Shown piece after piece: positions 1 to 9,726 of a DNA stretch of 64,000 nucleotides. The translations under genes and the position numbers were made by a program. The stretch lies in the NCBI GenBank assembly GCA_963795415.1, contig CAWCHQ010000003.1, forward strand, positions 372,001-436,000. The letters run 5' to 3'. This stretch comes from CAVSUZ01 sp963795415 (lineage in GTDB: Bacteria > Pseudomonadota > Alphaproteobacteria > Acetobacterales > Acetobacteraceae). The first letter of the stretch is position 1, and every line of letters starts with the position of its first letter. The notes beneath the pieces are model-generated. The model did not search any database. It was not told the DNA's origin and saw only the letters and a list, made by a program, of their open reading frames with translations.

Positions 1-468
1 GCCGGAGACATCCAGCGAGAGGCGGGAGCGATCGATCTCGGCATGGTCTTCCGGAGCGGCGCGGGCGAAGACGTCCTGACCGAGAACGGGCCGCGAGGCG
101 AGCCAGGCGGCAGCGGTGCGGATGACCTCGAGCGCCTGCAGGCGCTCGGTGAGCATGCCGGCGGCGTCCTCGCCTTCCTCGGCATCGGGGCTGCCGGCCG
201 GAACGAGCAGGCGGGATTTCAGCCAGGTAAGCCAGGCGGCCATGACCAGCCACTCGGCCGCGAGTTCCAGCCGGACGCGGGCGGTTTCGATCACGGCGAG
301 GAACTGCTCGACCAGGGCGAGGACGGAGATGCGGGCGAGATCGACCTTCTGTGCCCGGGCGAGGTCCAGGAGCAGGTCGAGGGGACCGTTGAAGCCTTCC
401 AGGTGGACGACAAATGCCGCATCAGGTTGGACGGCCAGGGTGGTTGGTTCAGAGATAGAGCTGCTCAT
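1..468 (-). CDS. scpA: Segregation and condensation protein A, ScpA (3' part cut off by window edge)
   Basis: ScpA is the kleisin subunit that bridges SMC and ScpB in chromosome condensation and segregation. The 156 visible codons start at the ATG at 468 and show the ScpA N-terminal signature FNGPLDLLLDLARAQKVDL near residue 25, followed by the expected helices with AEWLVMAAWLTWLKSRLL near residues 70-90. The C-terminal winged-helix half lies outside the window. The start overlaps the last 20 bases of the M50 protease gene, so the two are probably translationally coupled. I expect scpB to follow beyond the edge. Confidence 0.93.
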   Translation of the reverse strand, partial: MSSSISEPTTLAVQPDAAFVVHLEGFNGPLDLLLDLARAQKVDLARISVLALVEQFLAVIETARVRLELAAEWLVMAAWLTWLKSRLLVPAGSPDAEEGEDAAGMLTERLQALEVIRTAAAWLASRPVLGQDVFARAAPEDHAEIDRSRLSLDVSG

Positions 469-1207
469 GCGCCAGCCCGACCGAATGGCCGGAGGAGACA
501 AGGAGGATGCGGAGCGCCCAGGGGATTGCGCTGCCCAGGATCTGGCGGAATGGGTCGAAGCGGATGTTGAAGTCTGCGAGCATGCCTGGAAGGAGAAAGA
601 CGACAAGGATCACGATGACGATTCCGGCGCGTTCCAGGCGGGCCCAGGCCCGGGCCATGCGAACCGGCAGCAGGCCGACGGCGATGCGACCGCCGTCCAG
701 CGGCGGGATAGGAATCAGATTGAACAGGCCCAGCACCAGGTTGCTGAGCATGAAGTAGAACAGGAACGTGCCGATGACCGGGTGCTGGTCGATGGCGGCG
801 TCTATGTAGCCAAGCGCGCCTGGATACCAGTTCTGCGGCCGTGGGAGCAGGGCGGCGCCGATCCAGGCGAGGGCGAAATTCATGGCCGGGCCGGCGGCGG
901 CGACGATCATCATGCCGCGGCGCGGGTCGCGAAATTTCCAGGCGGCCACCGGGACCGGCTTGGCCCAGCCGAACATGAAGGCCACGCGCCCGATGGTCAG
1001 AAGCTGGCTGATGAGCAGCAAGCCGGGCAGCAGGATGGTGCCGAATTTGTCGATATGGACGAGCGGGTTGAGCGAGAGGCGGCCGGCCTGTTTGGCGGTA
1101 TCGTCGCCCATCGCTAGGGCGGCGTAGCCGTGTGCGGCTTCGTGCAGGGTGATCGCCAGGACCGCGGGAATGACGGCGAGGGCGAGTTGGACGGCGATGT
1201 TGTTCAC
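449..1207 (-). CDS. Site-2 protease family (M50) membrane metalloprotease
   Basis: A 252-residue multi-pass membrane protein. The zinc-binding HExxH motif is visible as HEAAH at residues 22-26 in the first hydrophobic segment, followed by a glycine, as in M50 proteases. The second conserved element, NLIPIPPLDGGRI (family NPxPxxDGG), sits near residue 165. Such proteins cut substrates inside the membrane, often transmembrane signalling proteins; the substrate here is unknown. It overlaps nagZ by 4 bases upstream and scpA by 20 bases downstream, forming a compact nagZ-protease-scpA operon typical of Acetobacteraceae and relatives. Confidence 0.9.
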   Translation of the reverse strand: MNNIAVQLALAVIPAVLAITLHEAAHGYAALAMGDDTAKQAGRLSLNPLVHIDKFGTILLPGLLLISQLLTIGRVAFMFGWAKPVPVAAWKFRDPRRGMMIVAAAGPAMNFALAWIGAALLPRPQNWYPGALGYIDAAIDQHPVIGTFLFYFMLSNLVLGLFNLIPIPPLDGGRIAVGLLPVRMARAWARLERAGIVIVILVVFLLPGMLADFNIRFDPFRQILGSAIPWALRILLVSSGHSVGLAHEQLYL

Positions 1208-2175
1208 GCGAGGAGTTCGTCCCGTTCGGCGGCGAGGGCGTGGGGGTCAAGTGTGATCCGGCGGGAGGCGGCCCAGTCCCAGCCTGCGGCGAGCCGTTCG
1301 GCCGCTTTGGCGCTGATTTCGGGGCAGGCTTCGAGCAGCGCCGCGGTCGGGCCGAGGTCGCCGGCACAGTAGAGCGCAATGTCGCAGCCGGCCCGCAAGG
1401 TGGCCAGGGCTCGCTCCACCGGCGCTCCGGTCAGGGCCTGCATGGCCAGATCGTCAGACACCAACACTCCTTCGAAGCCGATCCGCCCGCGGATGATGTT
1501 TGCGATGATGGATGGGGACAGCGTCGCGGGCCTGTCCGGGTCCCAATCAGGATAGAGGATATGGGCTGTCATGGCCCAGGGGAGATCTGCGTTCAAGACA
1601 AAGGGGAGGAGATCCGCAGGCGCATCGTGGTTTTGCACGACGGGGAGCGCGGTGTGGCTGTCCACGCGGGCGGCGCCGTGGCCTGGGAGGTGCTTTATCA
1701 CCGGAAGGATGCCGGCGGCGAGGAGCCCGTCGGCCTGGGCACGGCCGAGGCGGGCGATGGCACTTGGGTCGGCGCCGAAGGAGCGATCCCCGATGGCGTC
1801 GGAGGCGCCGGGGATGGCGCGGTCGAGCACGGGAGCGGCGACGATGTTGAAGCCGGCGGCGGCGCATTCGAGGCCGATGAGGGCGCCGGAGAGGAAGGCG
1901 GCTCTTGAGCCCCCCTGCCCGAGGATTGCGGCGGCGGGATGGGCACGCCAGTGCGGCGGGCGCATGCGGGCGACGCGCCCGCCCTCCTGGTCGATCATGA
2001 GTACGGCGTTCTGCGGGAGTTCGTTTCGTATTGCTGCCAGCAGATGCATGAGCTGGGCCGGGCTGACGATGTTCCGGGCGAACAGGATGACTCCGGCTGG
2101 ATGATGGGTTTTGAGCAGCGTGGCTTCGGCGGAGGTGAGTTGCGAGCCGCCGAGGCCAATGATGGCGGCTTTCAC
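1204..2175 (-). CDS. nagZ: Beta-N-acetylhexosaminidase NagZ, glycoside hydrolase family 3
   Basis: NagZ removes N-acetylglucosamine from muropeptides during cytoplasmic peptidoglycan recycling. The 323-residue length fits the family. Visible signatures are IDQEGGRVARM near residue 65, and KHLPGHGAARVDSH, which carries the loop with the catalytic histidine and lysine. The conserved LVSDDLAMQAL follows further on. I chose the GTG at 2175 because the family N-terminus (KAAIIGLGG) begins right after it; the reading frame stays open upstream but loses all similarity. It is the first gene of the minus-strand operon and is divergent from ohr. Confidence 0.92.
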   Translation of the reverse strand: MKAAIIGLGGSQLTSAEATLLKTHHPAGVILFARNIVSPAQLMHLLAAIRNELPQNAVLMIDQEGGRVARMRPPHWRAHPAAAILGQGGSRAAFLSGALIGLECAAAGFNIVAAPVLDRAIPGASDAIGDRSFGADPSAIARLGRAQADGLLAAGILPVIKHLPGHGAARVDSHTALPVVQNHDAPADLLPFVLNADLPWAMTAHILYPDWDPDRPATLSPSIIANIIRGRIGFEGVLVSDDLAMQALTGAPVERALATLRAGCDIALYCAGDLGPTAALLEACPEISAKAAERLAAGWDWAASRRITLDPHALAAERDELLA

Positions 2176-2406
2176 GTCGTGATCCTGGAGTCGCGCATAT
2201 GTGGAGCATAGCCGGTCGGGGGCGGGAGGTGGTGCTTGCCGGGGGCCAAGCGGTGCGCAATGGTTCGCACCGGCGCGCCAAGGGGAGATTCCAGTTGCGG
2301 CCTGTGCGGCAATTGCCTGCGAGCTGATCCGGCGTATGGAAAGGGAGTGGCTGAGGCGCTGGGCATTCCGGAACCGGAGATGCCCGGCAGTGAAAGGAGA
2401 TGAATT

Positions 2407-2850
2407 ATGGCAGCGTACACGATCAAACCGCTGGTGACCGCGACCGCCACCAATACCGGTGGGCGGAACGGGCATTCGGAGACAACCGATCATTCCGTGA
2501 GTGTGAACCTGTCGGTGCGCAAGGAGATGGGCGGACCGGGGCTGCCGAATACGACCACGCCTGAGCATCTCTTCGCTGCCGGTTATGCGGCGTGCTTCGG
2601 CGGTGCGATCGAATTCGTTGCGAGCCAGCATAAGAAGGATGCTTCGGGTACGGTGGTGACGTGCAGCACGTCGGTCGGGCCGCGCGAAGGGGGCGGGTTT
2701 GGGATAGCGGTGATGCTGCAGGTCAAGGTGCCAAAGCTGCCGGTTCAGGAGGCGCGTGCGCTGGTGCAGGAGGCACACGAGAAAGTCTGCCCTTACAGTC
2801 ATGCGACGCGGGGGAATATCGACGTCGCGCTGGAGGTCGAGGGGGCATAG
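2407..2850 (+). CDS. ohr: Organic hydroperoxide resistance protein (Ohr/OsmC family)
   Basis: A 147-residue thiol peroxidase that reduces organic hydroperoxides. Both redox cysteines are present in their family contexts: GYAACFGGAIEF near residue 60 and EKVCPYSHATRGN near residue 125. The length matches the Ohr subgroup rather than the longer OsmC relatives. A ribosome site (AAGGAGATGAATT) precedes the ATG. The usual repressor gene ohrR is not adjacent; the 230 bases between nagZ and ohr hold no gene I can recognise. Confidence 0.92.
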   Translation: MAAYTIKPLVTATATNTGGRNGHSETTDHSVSVNLSVRKEMGGPGLPNTTTPEHLFAAGYAACFGGAIEFVASQHKKDASGTVVTCSTSVGPREGGGFGIAVMLQVKVPKLPVQEARALVQEAHEKVCPYSHATRGNIDVALEVEGA

Positions 2851-3026
2851 GGGATCGGACGGGTTAGCGAGGGAGTTCGCGCGTTCTGAACCAGGTGGGG
2901 CGTGACGTGCCGATTCGGTAGTGCTGAACGTCGGCGCTGGTGGGCGCGTCGCGCGAGTGCCGGGTGGCTCTCACTTGTTGCGGTTGGAACTCCGCGCGTC
3001 ACCTGTTTCATGACGGCAATCTCGCA

Positions 3027-3527
3027 TCGAGGACCTGCATGCAAGGGTCAAACAGGAGCCTACCGGGCGCAGCCGTCCCGACGGAGCTACATTCCGGAGG
3101 AAGACGGCAGTAGACGCCCGCTTGCGATTACCGCCCTCGAAGACGAGATCGTCCAGAGAGCGGTGGCGGCGGTGCTGAACGTGATCTACGAGGAAGACCC
3201 CTCGGGTTCTCGTATGGGTTTCGGCCAGGGCGTAGCCAGCACGGTGCGCTGGATGCACTGGTAGTCGGGATCAGCAGCAGGAAGGTGAACTTCATACTGG
3301 ACGCTGACATCCGATCGTTTTTCACGGAAGTTTCCCAGGAATGGGTTGTCCGCTTCCTGGAACATCGGATCGGCGATAGGCGCATCCTCCGGCTCGTCCA
3401 GAAATGGTGGCGGGCTGGGGTCCTGGAAGATGAAGCTGTAACGATAGAGGAGAAGGGGACGGGCCAAGGCTCGGTGATCTCACCTCGCGAACCTCCATCT
3501 CCACTAGGTTTTCGACCTGTGTGCTGA
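3027..3527 (+). pseudogene. Group II intron reverse transcriptase, 5' fragment with frameshifts
   Basis: Two reading frames together match the N-terminal reverse-transcriptase region of bacterial group II intron proteins. From about 3050 to 3230 one frame gives AYRAQPSRRSYIPEEDG, RRPLAITALEDEIVQRAV and NVIYEEDPSGSRMGFGQG. From about 3285 the next frame gives NFILDADIRSFFTEV, the HRIGDRRILRLVQKWW segment and GTGQGSVISP. The catalytic YADD-containing part is absent because the sequence loses similarity after about 3510. Flanking DNA to 2851 shows no gene. The maturase end of a similar protein lies at 11617-12050 on the same strand, so this may be the front half of one split intron. Confidence 0.8.
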
Positions 3528-3581
3528 GCGCCGGCAACTCCTTAAACGTCGGGTCTCCATGCCAAGGAACCGCTTTCGGTG

Positions 3582-4799
3582 TCAGCGCCAGTCCGCAGGC
3601 GCATTCGTGATGGGCACCCACCGTCTCCCGTCAAATCGCTCGAGCCGCATTTGCTTAAACGGTTCGTAGTCGGTCGGGCTGGTGTTCACGGTTATGCCGG
3701 GCAGAAGCGCCGGCATTCGCACACCCTGCAAGTGAATGGCCACGGCCATCAGATTGTCACGTGTAAGATTGTCACCGCAGCGGCGCAGCACTTCGCCGAA
3801 GAGCGTCGCGTTGGAATAGCCGACGAACGTAAATCCGTCCGTGATGTCGCCCTCCGGATAGTCAGTGCGCATGAATGCTTGCCACGCCAGATAGTCCGGA
3901 TCGTTTGCCCATTGCGGGTCGCCAATCGACTTGAACGAGCTGGCCGTGATAACGCCCACCACCTTGTCCGAGCCTGCTGCGTTGAGTGCCGCGGGTGACG
4001 CGGCTGACACCTGTGCGAGGAAGCGGATGGGATGCCAGCCAATATCATGCGCCTTGCGGATTGCTAGCGCGGCGAACTTTGGTCCGGCCGCGATCAGCAG
4101 CGTGCTGGCACCAGAAGACGCAAGCGTGATGACCTGCGAGTCCACGGTTAAATCACTCGCTTCGTAGCTTGCAATTGCGACGATCATGCGATCCGCCTGC
4201 GCGCCGAGCCTCTGCTTCAGCCCATTGAGGTAGTCGCGGCCGAAGTCATCGTTCTGATACAGAACGGCGATGCGGGCGTCGGGGTGGTTAGCCAGGATGT
4301 AGCCGGCATACAGTTCGGCTTCCGATCGCAAGAGGTCAACCAGGGGCATTGTCCAAGGGAAATGCACGGGGTCGTTCCACCGCGACGCGCCGGCTTGGAT
4401 AAAGAGTTGCGGCACGCGTCTTTCGTTCAGGTATCTTTGGATCGCCGCGTTTGTGGGCGTACCGAACGACCCGACGATCGCCAGAACATCCCCCTGCTCC
4501 ACCAAGCGTCTGGTCTGTTCGAGTGTCTTGGGTGGTGCGTATTCGTCGTCAAGTGAAATGAATCGCACTCGCCGGCCGTTGATGCCGCCATGGGCGTTGA
4601 TCATTTTGAAATAGGCGCTCTCCGCCCGCCCGATCGCACCAGCCGCCGAGTACGCACCGCTGTAGGGCATTGTCTGGCCTATCCTGATCTCGGTGTCGCT
4701 GACGCCTGGGCCGTATCTCCTATCGACATCGGCCGCAAATACGGGCGCACCGAGCCAGACAATGGCCACGCTCGCAAGCATGACAAATCGACGGTTCAT
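3582..4799 (-). CDS. ABC transporter periplasmic binding protein, branched-chain amino acid type
   Basis: A 405-residue periplasmic ligand-binding protein (Leu/Ile/Val-binding superfamily). It starts with a signal peptide, MNRRFVMLASVAIVWLGAPVFA. The mature part shows the family pattern SDTEIRIGQTMPYSGAYSAAG, then INGRRVRFISLDDEYAPPKT and VLAIVGSFGTPTNAA. I chose the ATG at 4799 because a strong ribosome site (GGAGGAGCAAAGGCG) and the signal peptide follow from it. The methyltransferase stop overlaps this start by 4 bases. No permease or ATPase genes are nearby, so it is an orphan or has a signalling or salvage role. The ligand cannot be predicted. Confidence 0.85.
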   Translation of the reverse strand: MNRRFVMLASVAIVWLGAPVFAADVDRRYGPGVSDTEIRIGQTMPYSGAYSAAGAIGRAESAYFKMINAHGGINGRRVRFISLDDEYAPPKTLEQTRRLVEQGDVLAIVGSFGTPTNAAIQRYLNERRVPQLFIQAGASRWNDPVHFPWTMPLVDLLRSEAELYAGYILANHPDARIAVLYQNDDFGRDYLNGLKQRLGAQADRMIVAIASYEASDLTVDSQVITLASSGASTLLIAAGPKFAALAIRKAHDIGWHPIRFLAQVSAASPAALNAAGSDKVVGVITASSFKSIGDPQWANDPDYLAWQAFMRTDYPEGDITDGFTFVGYSNATLFGEVLRRCGDNLTRDNLMAVAIHLQGVRMPALLPGITVNTSPTDYEPFKQMRLERFDGRRWVPITNAPADWR

Positions 4800-5873
4800 C
4801 GCCTTTGCTCCTCCGCCTGCGCTGTGTGGCTGGCTGTAGGGGCATCGATCTTCCGAGCCTGTATGATGGCGAACGGCGACCCGGTTGGCCTTATACTGAT
4901 CGGTTGGAGCCATGCGGCCGCACAAAGCCCTGCATACTCGGCGATTGTGCGCTCGCGGCCGCCGGGCACGACCAGCATATGCATGTCCATCATTGTGATT
5001 TCGCGATGCGCATCACAGCAGGTGATCCGCTCCGGTAGCAGGCGTTCCACGATCAGAAGCACGCCGTCCGGATGCATTGCGCGTCGGCAGTTCTCAAGGA
5101 TTATCCTGGCCTGGTCATCGCCCCAATCATGCAGGACGCTTTTGAGGATGTATGCGTCCGCCGCTTCCGGCACCGCTTTGAAAAAGTCACCTGTCGTGAT
5201 CCGACATCGATCCACGACGCCAGCTTGTTCAAGCCGGCGTCTTGCGCCTTTGACCCCGGTCGGGGTGTCAAATATGCAGCCCTCGGCTCGCGGAACGGCG
5301 GCGAGGACACCGCTTAAAAGGGCTCCGTTGCCACCTCCGACATCGACGATGTTTCGGGTACTGGGAGAAGTCGTGGGCGGCCAGGATAGCGGCGATCGAC
5401 CGATGTGTCAGTGCGGCCATGTAATCGTCAAAAATCGCCCCGCGGTCGGAGCGCAGGGAAGTGTACTGAAAGGAGTTCATGCCAAACACATGCACAAACG
5501 CGGTTTCTCCAGTGCGCACTGTGTGAAGCAGATCGCTCCATGATCGCCAGACCGGCTCGCCACAGCGCGCCAGCGCAAAGTTGCGGAGCGACCCCGGAAC
5601 GTCCGTTCGCAGCAGCGCACCAAAGGCCGTCAGTCTGAAGCACCCCGGCTGCGTTTCTTCGAGGACGCCCCAGGCTGCCAGGGCGCGCAGAAGGCGCGCC
5701 AAGGATCGATGGTGCGTCTCGGTGGATTTCGCCAGGGCCGCGACGCTTGCTTCTCCTGCTCCTAGCAGGTCGGCGATGCCCAGGCTGGCCGTCACAGAGA
5801 GGATTTGGGACATCATGTAGCCCGAGATCATCCCTTGCAGCTTGGTCCTGTCGTCGTCGGTCGGGTCGGCCAT
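4796..5873 (-). pseudogene. O-methyltransferase (acetylserotonin/hydroxyneurosporene type), one frameshift
   Basis: SAM-dependent small-molecule O-methyltransferase. From the ATG at 5873 the dimerisation domain reads normally (MMSQILSVTASLGIADLLG, then HHRSLARLLRALAAWGVLEE). After HDFSQY near 5360 the frame shifts by one. The new frame continues with RNIVDVGGGNGALLSGVLA, the SAM-binding motif, then LKSVLHDWGDDQARIIL with the catalytic-type histidine. Removing one G of the GGG run at 5356-5358 (plus strand) restores a protein of about 358 residues, so this may be a sequencing error rather than a dead gene. The end overlaps the binding-protein start, suggesting a two-gene operon. Confidence 0.8.
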
Positions 5874-6261
5874 TGGGTACCTCTTCCCTGCCGTGCGTCG
5901 GGCGATTGAGCGACCGACGCCGGATCATGACAGCGACACCGAGAATGGCGCGGTCGTGTAAATGGCGTGTACCGGTTATTGTAAATCGCGCGAAAAGGGC
6001 ATTGCGTCGGACTGGCGGATTAACGCTGCATTTGCTTGGAGGCTGCCGTAGAGTGTTTCTTCGGCGCGTGCGGGTCGTCGCCCGAGAGGCTGATCTGCGG
6101 GCGAAATTACGGCACTGGCTTGCCCCCGCGAGCTACGCGGTGCGGTCGGTCGAAAGTCCGCAGAGAGCGCGCGAGGCTTTCGCGGTCGGGGGATAGCGCC
6201 AGCATTCTCCGAGTGGCGCGGCCGTATGTCGCGATGCTGGATCTGGCAAGGTGGGCAAGAC
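5874..6261 (+). other. Intergenic region with a possible response-regulator-receiver remnant
   Basis: This 388-base stretch separates the divergent methyltransferase and regulator. Between about 6060 and 6190 one plus-strand frame reads RVRVVAREADLRAKLRHWL and then SYAVRSVESPQRAREAFA, which resembles the start of a receiver-type domain; a second frame continues with ARPYVAMLDLA. No intact start or full domain is visible. It may be the decayed N-terminus of the winged-helix gene that follows. I see no clear promoter. Confidence 0.35.
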
Positions 6262-7913
6262 ATGTCGGACGGCACTGAGACGATCGAGTTCCATGGCATG
6301 AGGCTCAACGTCCCGGCCATTCGCTTATCGACGCCTCGGAGCATGAAATAAAGCTGACCCGCGGAGAGTTTGCCGTTCTGGCGGCGCTGGTGCGCCGACC
6401 CGGCCAGGTTCTTTCACGCGATGGGCTGCTCGATGCCGTGAGCGGCAGAAGCGCGGACGTTTTTGATCGGAGCATCGACAATCTGATCGCCAGGCTGCGT
6501 CGCAAAATCGAGCCTGACGCGAAACGGCCGTGCATTATCCTCACCGACCGCGGTACAGGCTACAAGCTTGCACCCCGGCAGGAGCCGGGCTGGGCGCGAC
6601 CGCCAGTCCATGCGGTGCGGCACCGAGCTTCGGTTCTCGTGCTTCCCTTCAGCAATCTCGACGGCGGTCCCGAACTTTCTCACTCGGCCCGCTCTCTTTC
6701 CATCGCCCTGCTGACCGAACTCCGGCACGTCGTCGGAACTCACGTTCTCGCGCATCATGGGAGCGGTTCCAGCGCCCGGGAGATCGGTCGCCAGCTTGGC
6801 GCTCGGTATATCGTCTGCGGAAGTATCCGGCGGAGCGCTGCGAATCTCCGCATCGATGCTCAAATGACCGATGCGGAAACCGGGCCTTCCGGTCTGGACC
6901 GATCGTTTCGACGGCAAGTTTGCTGACCTGTTCGCCGTCGAGCGGGAGGTTTCTTCGCGCATCGTCCGCGCGATCGATCTGGAGCTAATCACCGGCGAGG
7001 GCCGGCGCAGTTTGAGCAGCGCCGATGGCGCCGATATTCGAGACCTGGTCGTCCACGGCTACGCTGGTCTCTATCGACCGCGTTCCATCCAGAATCTTGC
7101 TGCCGCGCGGGGTTTCTTCGAGCGAGCGCTGCGCCTGGATGGCCAGCACGCCGATGCGCTCGCGGGCCTGGCGCGCAGACACATATCTCCGATACGCTGT
7201 GCCGCTGGAGCGCTGCTCCAAGAGCCCAGGTGCACCTTGCCGATGCCGCAGCCAGTCGCGCGATCGAAATCAACCCGAGGCTGGCTTACGCCTATCATGT
7301 CAGAGGGCTCGTGCTACGGGTCAAACAGCCATACGAGCGGGCGATTGCAGTATTTGACATGGCGGTTCAGCTGAATCCAAGCCTTGCACCGGCCCACGCC
7401 GAGTTTGGTTTCGCTAAGCAGGCTCTCGCCGGTAACACAGGAGGATTAAACCATGCGCTGGACGGTCTCACTGTCGCCAGGAGTATCAGTCCCGGCGACC
7501 CGGTGCTAGCCAACTGGCTTTATGGCGTGGGCGTTGGCTTTTTGAAACTTAGAGAGGATGCACGGGCCATTCGGTGGCTGAATGAATTGATCGGTCTCAA
7601 TCCGCTGCCACAGGCGCTAGCGTACCTGGCGGCAGCTTACGCGTTGAGCGGCGACGAAACACAAGCCAGGCGCGCGCTGAGCGAATTCAGGCGAATGCGG
7701 CCTCGCGAGAACTCTCTGGGGATTCAAACGACGCACCTTGGCAGACCATCAGATCCTTCCGGGCTCGCGGGTGTTCGAGGGACTGCGAAAGGCTGGATTG
7801 CGGGAACGGTAGAGCTTGCTTCCAGTTGTGTCCGTCAATCTCTGCAAAATGGCGATTGCGTATACGAAGTGATGTTTTCTTGTTCGGCTGAGCGGCGTTT
7901 CCTCGTTCTTTAA
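6262..7913 (+). pseudogene. Winged-helix / TolB-like / tetratricopeptide regulator, several frameshifts
   Basis: The pieces form one regulator of a known layout: an OmpR-type winged helix (KLTRGEFAVLAALVRRPGQV, then FDRSIDNLIARLRRKIEPD and DRGTGYKLAP), a TolB-like domain (ASVLVLPFSNLDGGPE, then LGARYIVCGSIRR), and TPR repeats (ASRAIEINPRLAYAYHVRG, then AVFDMAVQLNPSLAPAHAEF). The frame changes near 6315, near 6885 and around 7180. At 6885 an extra G in a GGG run explains the shift (true reading TGLPVWTDRFDGKF). The two other breaks are less simple. It could be a transcription activator of the CadC-like or adenylate-cyclase-associated type. It is either a pseudogene or a badly sequenced gene. 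Confidence 0.72.
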
Positions 7914-8007
7914 TCGCGGTTTGGATTGCAAGCCTTCTTTCAACAAACCCCCGCTTTTCTGTTCGGCTGATGGGCCGCTTTCCTGCCCCGGCCCAGTGCA
8001 TCCGACA

Positions 8008-8092
8008 GCGCCGCGCGCAGCTTCGGTCAAGACTGGCCGCAGGCCACCGCGAAGCGGCGCGCAGCGGTCTTGACCGAAGCTGCGCGCGGCGC
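8008..8092. repeat. 26-bp perfect inverted repeat around a 33-base loop
   Basis: The arms at 8008-8033 and 8067-8092 are perfectly complementary over 26 bp. The loop carries a smaller hairpin (TGGCC-GCA-GGCCA). There is no T-run, so it is not a simple intrinsic terminator. A shorter relative lies at 9477-9527 on the other side of the IS110 gene. Confidence 0.9.
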
Positions 8093-8190
8093 AACACTCG
8101 ATCAGGTCGGGATCCATCCTGCCGGGTCATGGTTCTTTCCGCGGTCTGCAACCAGCCGCAACATGGCGTCGGAAGGCTGGCCCCCCTATG

Positions 8191-8226
8191 TCCCGGACGC
8201 GGTCCCGGACGCGGTCCCGGACGCGG
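8191..8226. repeat. Three tandem copies of a 12-bp unit
   Basis: The unit TCCCGGACGCGG occurs three times in direct succession. It lies outside any gene I can support. Confidence 0.9.
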
Positions 8227-8323
8227 TCACCCGAATGGGGCCGCAGCGAAGAAAGCGGGGCTGCCGAGCCTCGTCCCGGCGGGACATCCTCCCGCCCGTT
8301 CGGGCGGAACTCGGGGTTGAAGC

Positions 8324-9359
8324 TCAGGCGGTCGCTGGCGCTCCAGCCCAAACGAACTCGCGGTCGTCGCGCCAGATGCGATGCATGAGCACCGCAAGCT
8401 TACGGGCCACCGCAACCTTGGCACGGCGCGCGCCGATCCGGGCCGCCAACGCCAGCCCCCAACTGCGCAGTCGGCAGGCCCGTATCTTGCGGGTCAGCAT
8501 GGCGTTCGCCGCTTGGGACAGATAGGTCCGCAGCAGCCCATCTCCGCACTTCGAGATGTGGCCCGGGTTGTCGACCTCGCCCGACTGGTATCGCCGCGGG
8601 GTGAGCCCGAGATAAGCGCCGACCGCGTTGGATCGTCTGAAACGGTGTGGCGTGTCGATCACCGCCATGTAAGCGAGAGCGACGATCACTCCGACGCTCG
8701 GAATGCTCATCAATCGTCGCGCTACGGGATCGGCTTTGGCACGCATCAACACCTGGTGGTCCAGCAGCGCAATCTGCTCGCGCAGCGCCTGCCAGGCAGT
8801 CAGCAGCGGCTCGACGATGACAGCGAGCGTGGGATTGCCATCCATGAGCTCCCTGACGCGCACCGCGAAGGGACCATGGCTGCCGCGAGACACAATGTGG
8901 CCGAAAGTCTTCAACAACCCGCGTATTGTATTGGACAAGGCTTGCCGCTGCGAGACGAGCTGCGCGCGGGCTACCAGCAGCATGCGCAACGTCTGCGCAT
9001 CCATGCCCTTGATCGCCACTTCGCGGAACCATCCGGTGCGTATCACCTGGGCCAAGCCGAACGCATCATTGCCGTCGGTCTTGTTGATCTGCAGGCTGAG
9101 CGCTGCCTCGGCATGACGGGCATCGATGCAGACGACCGGCAGCCCGCGCTGGCGCAAGGAGCGCGTCAACCAATTCGACACCAACCCGGTCTCGAGGCCG
9201 ATGCGCACGACGTTTGGCGCACGGCCGAAGCACGGCGGCGATGCTGTCCGGCTCCGAGCTGGTTTTGCCGCGCCACACGACCGCGCCGGCTTCGTCGATC
9301 ACGCAAATGGACGTCATGGCCTGGGAAACATCAAGCCCGACATACTGACGCTGTTCCAT
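8324..9359 (-). mobile_element. IS110-family transposase gene, one frameshift
   Basis: The N-terminus from the ATG at 9359 reads MEQRQYVGLDVSQAMTSICV, the DEDD-type catalytic start of IS110 transposases. Near 9225 the frame shifts, and the rest continues as NVVRIGLETGLVSNWLTRSL, INKTDGNDAFGLAQVIRTGW, then the C-terminal transposase_20 region RLMSIPSVGVIVALAYMAVI and AVGAYLGLTPRRYQSGE. Full length would be about 345 residues. The shift may be real or a sequencing error. IS110 elements lack long terminal inverted repeats, so I cannot fix the ends. The element is bracketed by related palindromes at 8008-8092 and 9477-9527. Confidence 0.85.
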
Positions 9360-9476
9360 GGGGTCCCTCCGGTCTGGCGTTTCGCCTCGCGGAAGCTACC
9401 AACGATCAGGCCAGCTCGCCGCCGCGATTACGCCATGTCCCGGCCTGAGACCATCGCCGCGCCGCGCGGAACCGCG

Positions 9477-9527
9477 GTCAAGGATGACCGCAGGCCACCG
9501 GCGTAGCCGGCGCGAAGCGTCCTTGAC
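9477..9527. repeat. Palindrome related to the one at 8008-8092
   Basis: The arms GTCAAGGA (9477-9484) and TCCTTGAC (9520-9527) enclose a core sharing CCGCAGGCCACCG with the loop at 8008-8092. The shared layout suggests one interspersed palindrome family on both sides of the IS110 gene. Confidence 0.75.
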
Positions 9528-9573
9528 GGCGGCGAGCACGGCGTGAGCCTCGGTCGGGCCGGGCGCATGGCCG

Positions 9574-9726
9574 TCATGCCGCTTCGCGCATCATCTGCTT
9601 CTTGTGCTCCTTCAGATGTTCCATGTTCAGGTAGCGGATCGCCTCCAGCCAGTTCTCGTGCGCCTCCACCGCGAGCGCACGCACCAGCCTGAGACAGCTT
9701 TCGGCATTGGGGAAGATCCGTACCAC
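9574..9726 (-). mobile_element. IS256-family transposase, C-terminal remnant
   Basis: The minus strand encodes VRIFPNAESCLRLVRALAVE, then AHENWLEAIRYLNMEHLKEH, ending at a TGA at 9574. This matches the end of IS256 (mutator-type) transposases, where an RxxGIFPN element is followed by LxRLVxA and WxExxRYLxM. No start or catalytic residues remain; upstream DNA is not coding. It is a scar of an old insertion. Confidence 0.75.

Larger units (their letters stand above)
7914..8323. other. Gene-free stretch before the first IS110
   Basis: These 410 bases hold no gene I can support. They contain the large perfect inverted repeat at 8008-8092 and a 12-bp tandem repeat at 8191-8226, both listed separately. 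The remainder is probably terminal DNA of the IS110 element or an older insertion scar. Confidence 0.6.

Noticed and set aside
43..1117. Long open frames on the plus strand across scpA and the M50 protease
   Set aside because: They are GC-rich antisense shadows with no family similarity; the minus-strand frames give clear ScpA and HEAAH protease proteins.
8008..8092. Intrinsic terminator for the TPR regulator
   Set aside because: No T-run follows and the 33-base loop is too large; the arms match an interspersed palindrome family.
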